The notes below the pieces were generated by a model, which was not told where the DNA came from, did no database searches, and was given only the letters and a program-made list of their open reading frames with translations. A stretch of DNA of 64,000 nt from Paralithodes platypus (Eukaryota; Arthropoda; Malacostraca; Decapoda; Lithodidae). Where the stretch lies: NCBI GenBank assembly GCA_032716605.1, contig CM064569.1:9737180-9801179 (forward strand), written 5' to 3'. A program made the position numbers and the translations under genes. This document shows positions 63,209 through 64,000 of this stretch, one piece after another (the first letter of the stretch is position 1; every line of letters begins with the position of its first letter).

Positions 63209-63900
63209 GTGACAATCGAAAGTAAAAGTAAAACTAGAGAAGCTGTTAAACAAGACATATCAAGTAATTATATTGAGGACTTAAGCTTTGAAAATGCCAG
63301 AACAATTTTTATGACAAGGACAAGAATGATAGAAGTAAAAGAAAACTTCAAAAACAAATATGAATCTAACCTATTGTGCGATATTTGTCAAAATGAAAAT
63401 GAAAATCAAATGGAATGGACTACCAAGTGCTATAGTGGGATCTAAAACTGTAGGGAGCTTTAAGATAAAATTGGATAAGCATATGGACGAGAAGGGTTGG
63501 GTGTGAAGGGGGATCAGCCGGGTTGGGCCAATCAGCGCTCTGCAGACCCCCATAATCCTGCGTTAATCTATAACCGTTTTGGTAGGATGATCCTCAGGGT
63601 ATTAGAGTGTTGAGCCTATAATTGGGCTTTGTAATTGATTTGGGGTTGTGTGGGACAGGGATCTGCCTTGCTTAGGCCAATCGGCTTTCTGCAGACTCCC
63701 ATTTTCTTATGTTCTTATGTTCTTAAATGCACCTAATCAACTATGAATCATACGAAGACCTATACAAAGATCTGAGAGGTAGGGACAACTTGAGGGAAAT
63801 ATTTGAACAAAATGAATTAAAAAGGGTAGCAGAGATTATAAGAACAGTTCTAAAAGGGAGGGAGACTATCGTTAATTTGAGAAAAGAAATATATAAGTAA
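63209..63900 (+). pseudogene. LINE H ORF2 C-terminus, interrupted by a CR1
   Basis: The plus-strand frame has a CxxC zinc-knuckle start (ESNLLCDICQNENE) and is cut after codon 68 by a CR1 insertion (63413-63724). It resumes at 63730 in phase (HLINYESYEDLYKDLRGRDN) and stops at 63898-63900. Removing the insertion and one AAATG copy leaves a continuous frame. The 3' UTR ends in (AAC)n at the window edge, as in element D. The family is not resolved, and upstream RT is not visible. Confidence 0.75.
63413..63724 (+). mobile_element. CR1 3' copy inserted in LINE H (AAATG duplication)
   Basis: 312 bp with the last ORF2 codons (GLPSAIVGSKTVGSFKIKLD), the 3' UTR and three octamers. AAATG is duplicated at 63408-63412 and 63725-63729. 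Confidence 0.92.
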
Positions 63901-64000
63901 TATGAAAATGTTTAACAAATACAAATAACAATAAGGAAACAGCCATCGTTCATAGAACGAACTCCTGGATGGGAGAGTGCGCCAAAAACAACAACAACAA
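63901..64000 (+). other. 3' UTR and AAC tail of LINE H
   Basis: Non-coding, ending CCAAAAACAACAACAACAA at the window end. Confidence 0.6.

Overview
This window is intergenic or intronic DNA from an animal genome that is almost entirely built of transposable elements. There are no bacterial operons, rRNAs or CRISPR arrays. The best guess for the source is an arthropod, probably a decapod crustacean. That rests on dense CR1-type LINEs, a LINE C-terminus of a kind I recall from crab genomes (32715-33475), heavy TA/CT/CA microsatellites and many short inverted-repeat elements. It is an inference from repeat style, not a species identification.

The dominant family is a CR1-clade LINE. It has an ORF1 with a coiled coil and an SGNH/GDSL esterase-like domain, an ORF2 with an APE-type endonuclease and reverse transcriptase, and a 3' end made of TTCTTATG octamers. 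One copy is full length with both ORFs open (5318-9600, minus strand, 8-bp target duplication with one mismatch). A second full-length copy of another subfamily has an open ORF1 and a broken ORF2 (54366-58878, plus). At least six 5'-truncated copies and more than ten isolated 3' tails are scattered throughout. Other LINEs are a Jockey/I-like copy at 12621-15761, an RTE-like 3' fragment at 16678-17610, a Jockey-group element with ORF1 and a damaged ORF2 at about 21400-25640, a poly(A)-tailed fragment at 32715-33475, and a 3' end at 63200-64000. A Gypsy-type LTR retrotransposon (41512-47866, minus) keeps one complete LTR, a 250-bp stub of the other, a primer-binding site and decayed gag/protease/RT. 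Integrase is missing.

Between the LINEs lie several families of short non-autonomous DNA elements, named here for cross-reference. M1 has AATT at its ends, M2 a TA duplication, M3 TA at its ends, and M4 a TTA/TAA duplication. M5 is about 200 bp and is often a host for other insertions. P1 and P2 are related TTAA-bounded elements that share the core CTGGCGAGCGATAGCGAGCC, and P1 is a near-palindrome. Several elements are nested, and excising the inserts restores the host element or reading frame, so the relative order of insertion can be read.

Non-transposon coding candidates are few. A 240-codon frame on the minus strand (19549-20486) follows a good splice acceptor but is broken by one stop and one M4 insertion. 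A short plus-strand exon candidate lies at 41092-41437, and a 76-codon frame at 21007-21234. I recognise none of the three. No new enzymatic system is evident. The most unusual items are the palindromic P1/P2 families, a CR1 insertion that carries a minisatellite inside its target duplication, an internal CR1 fragment captured inside M5, and the disrupted unknown ORF.
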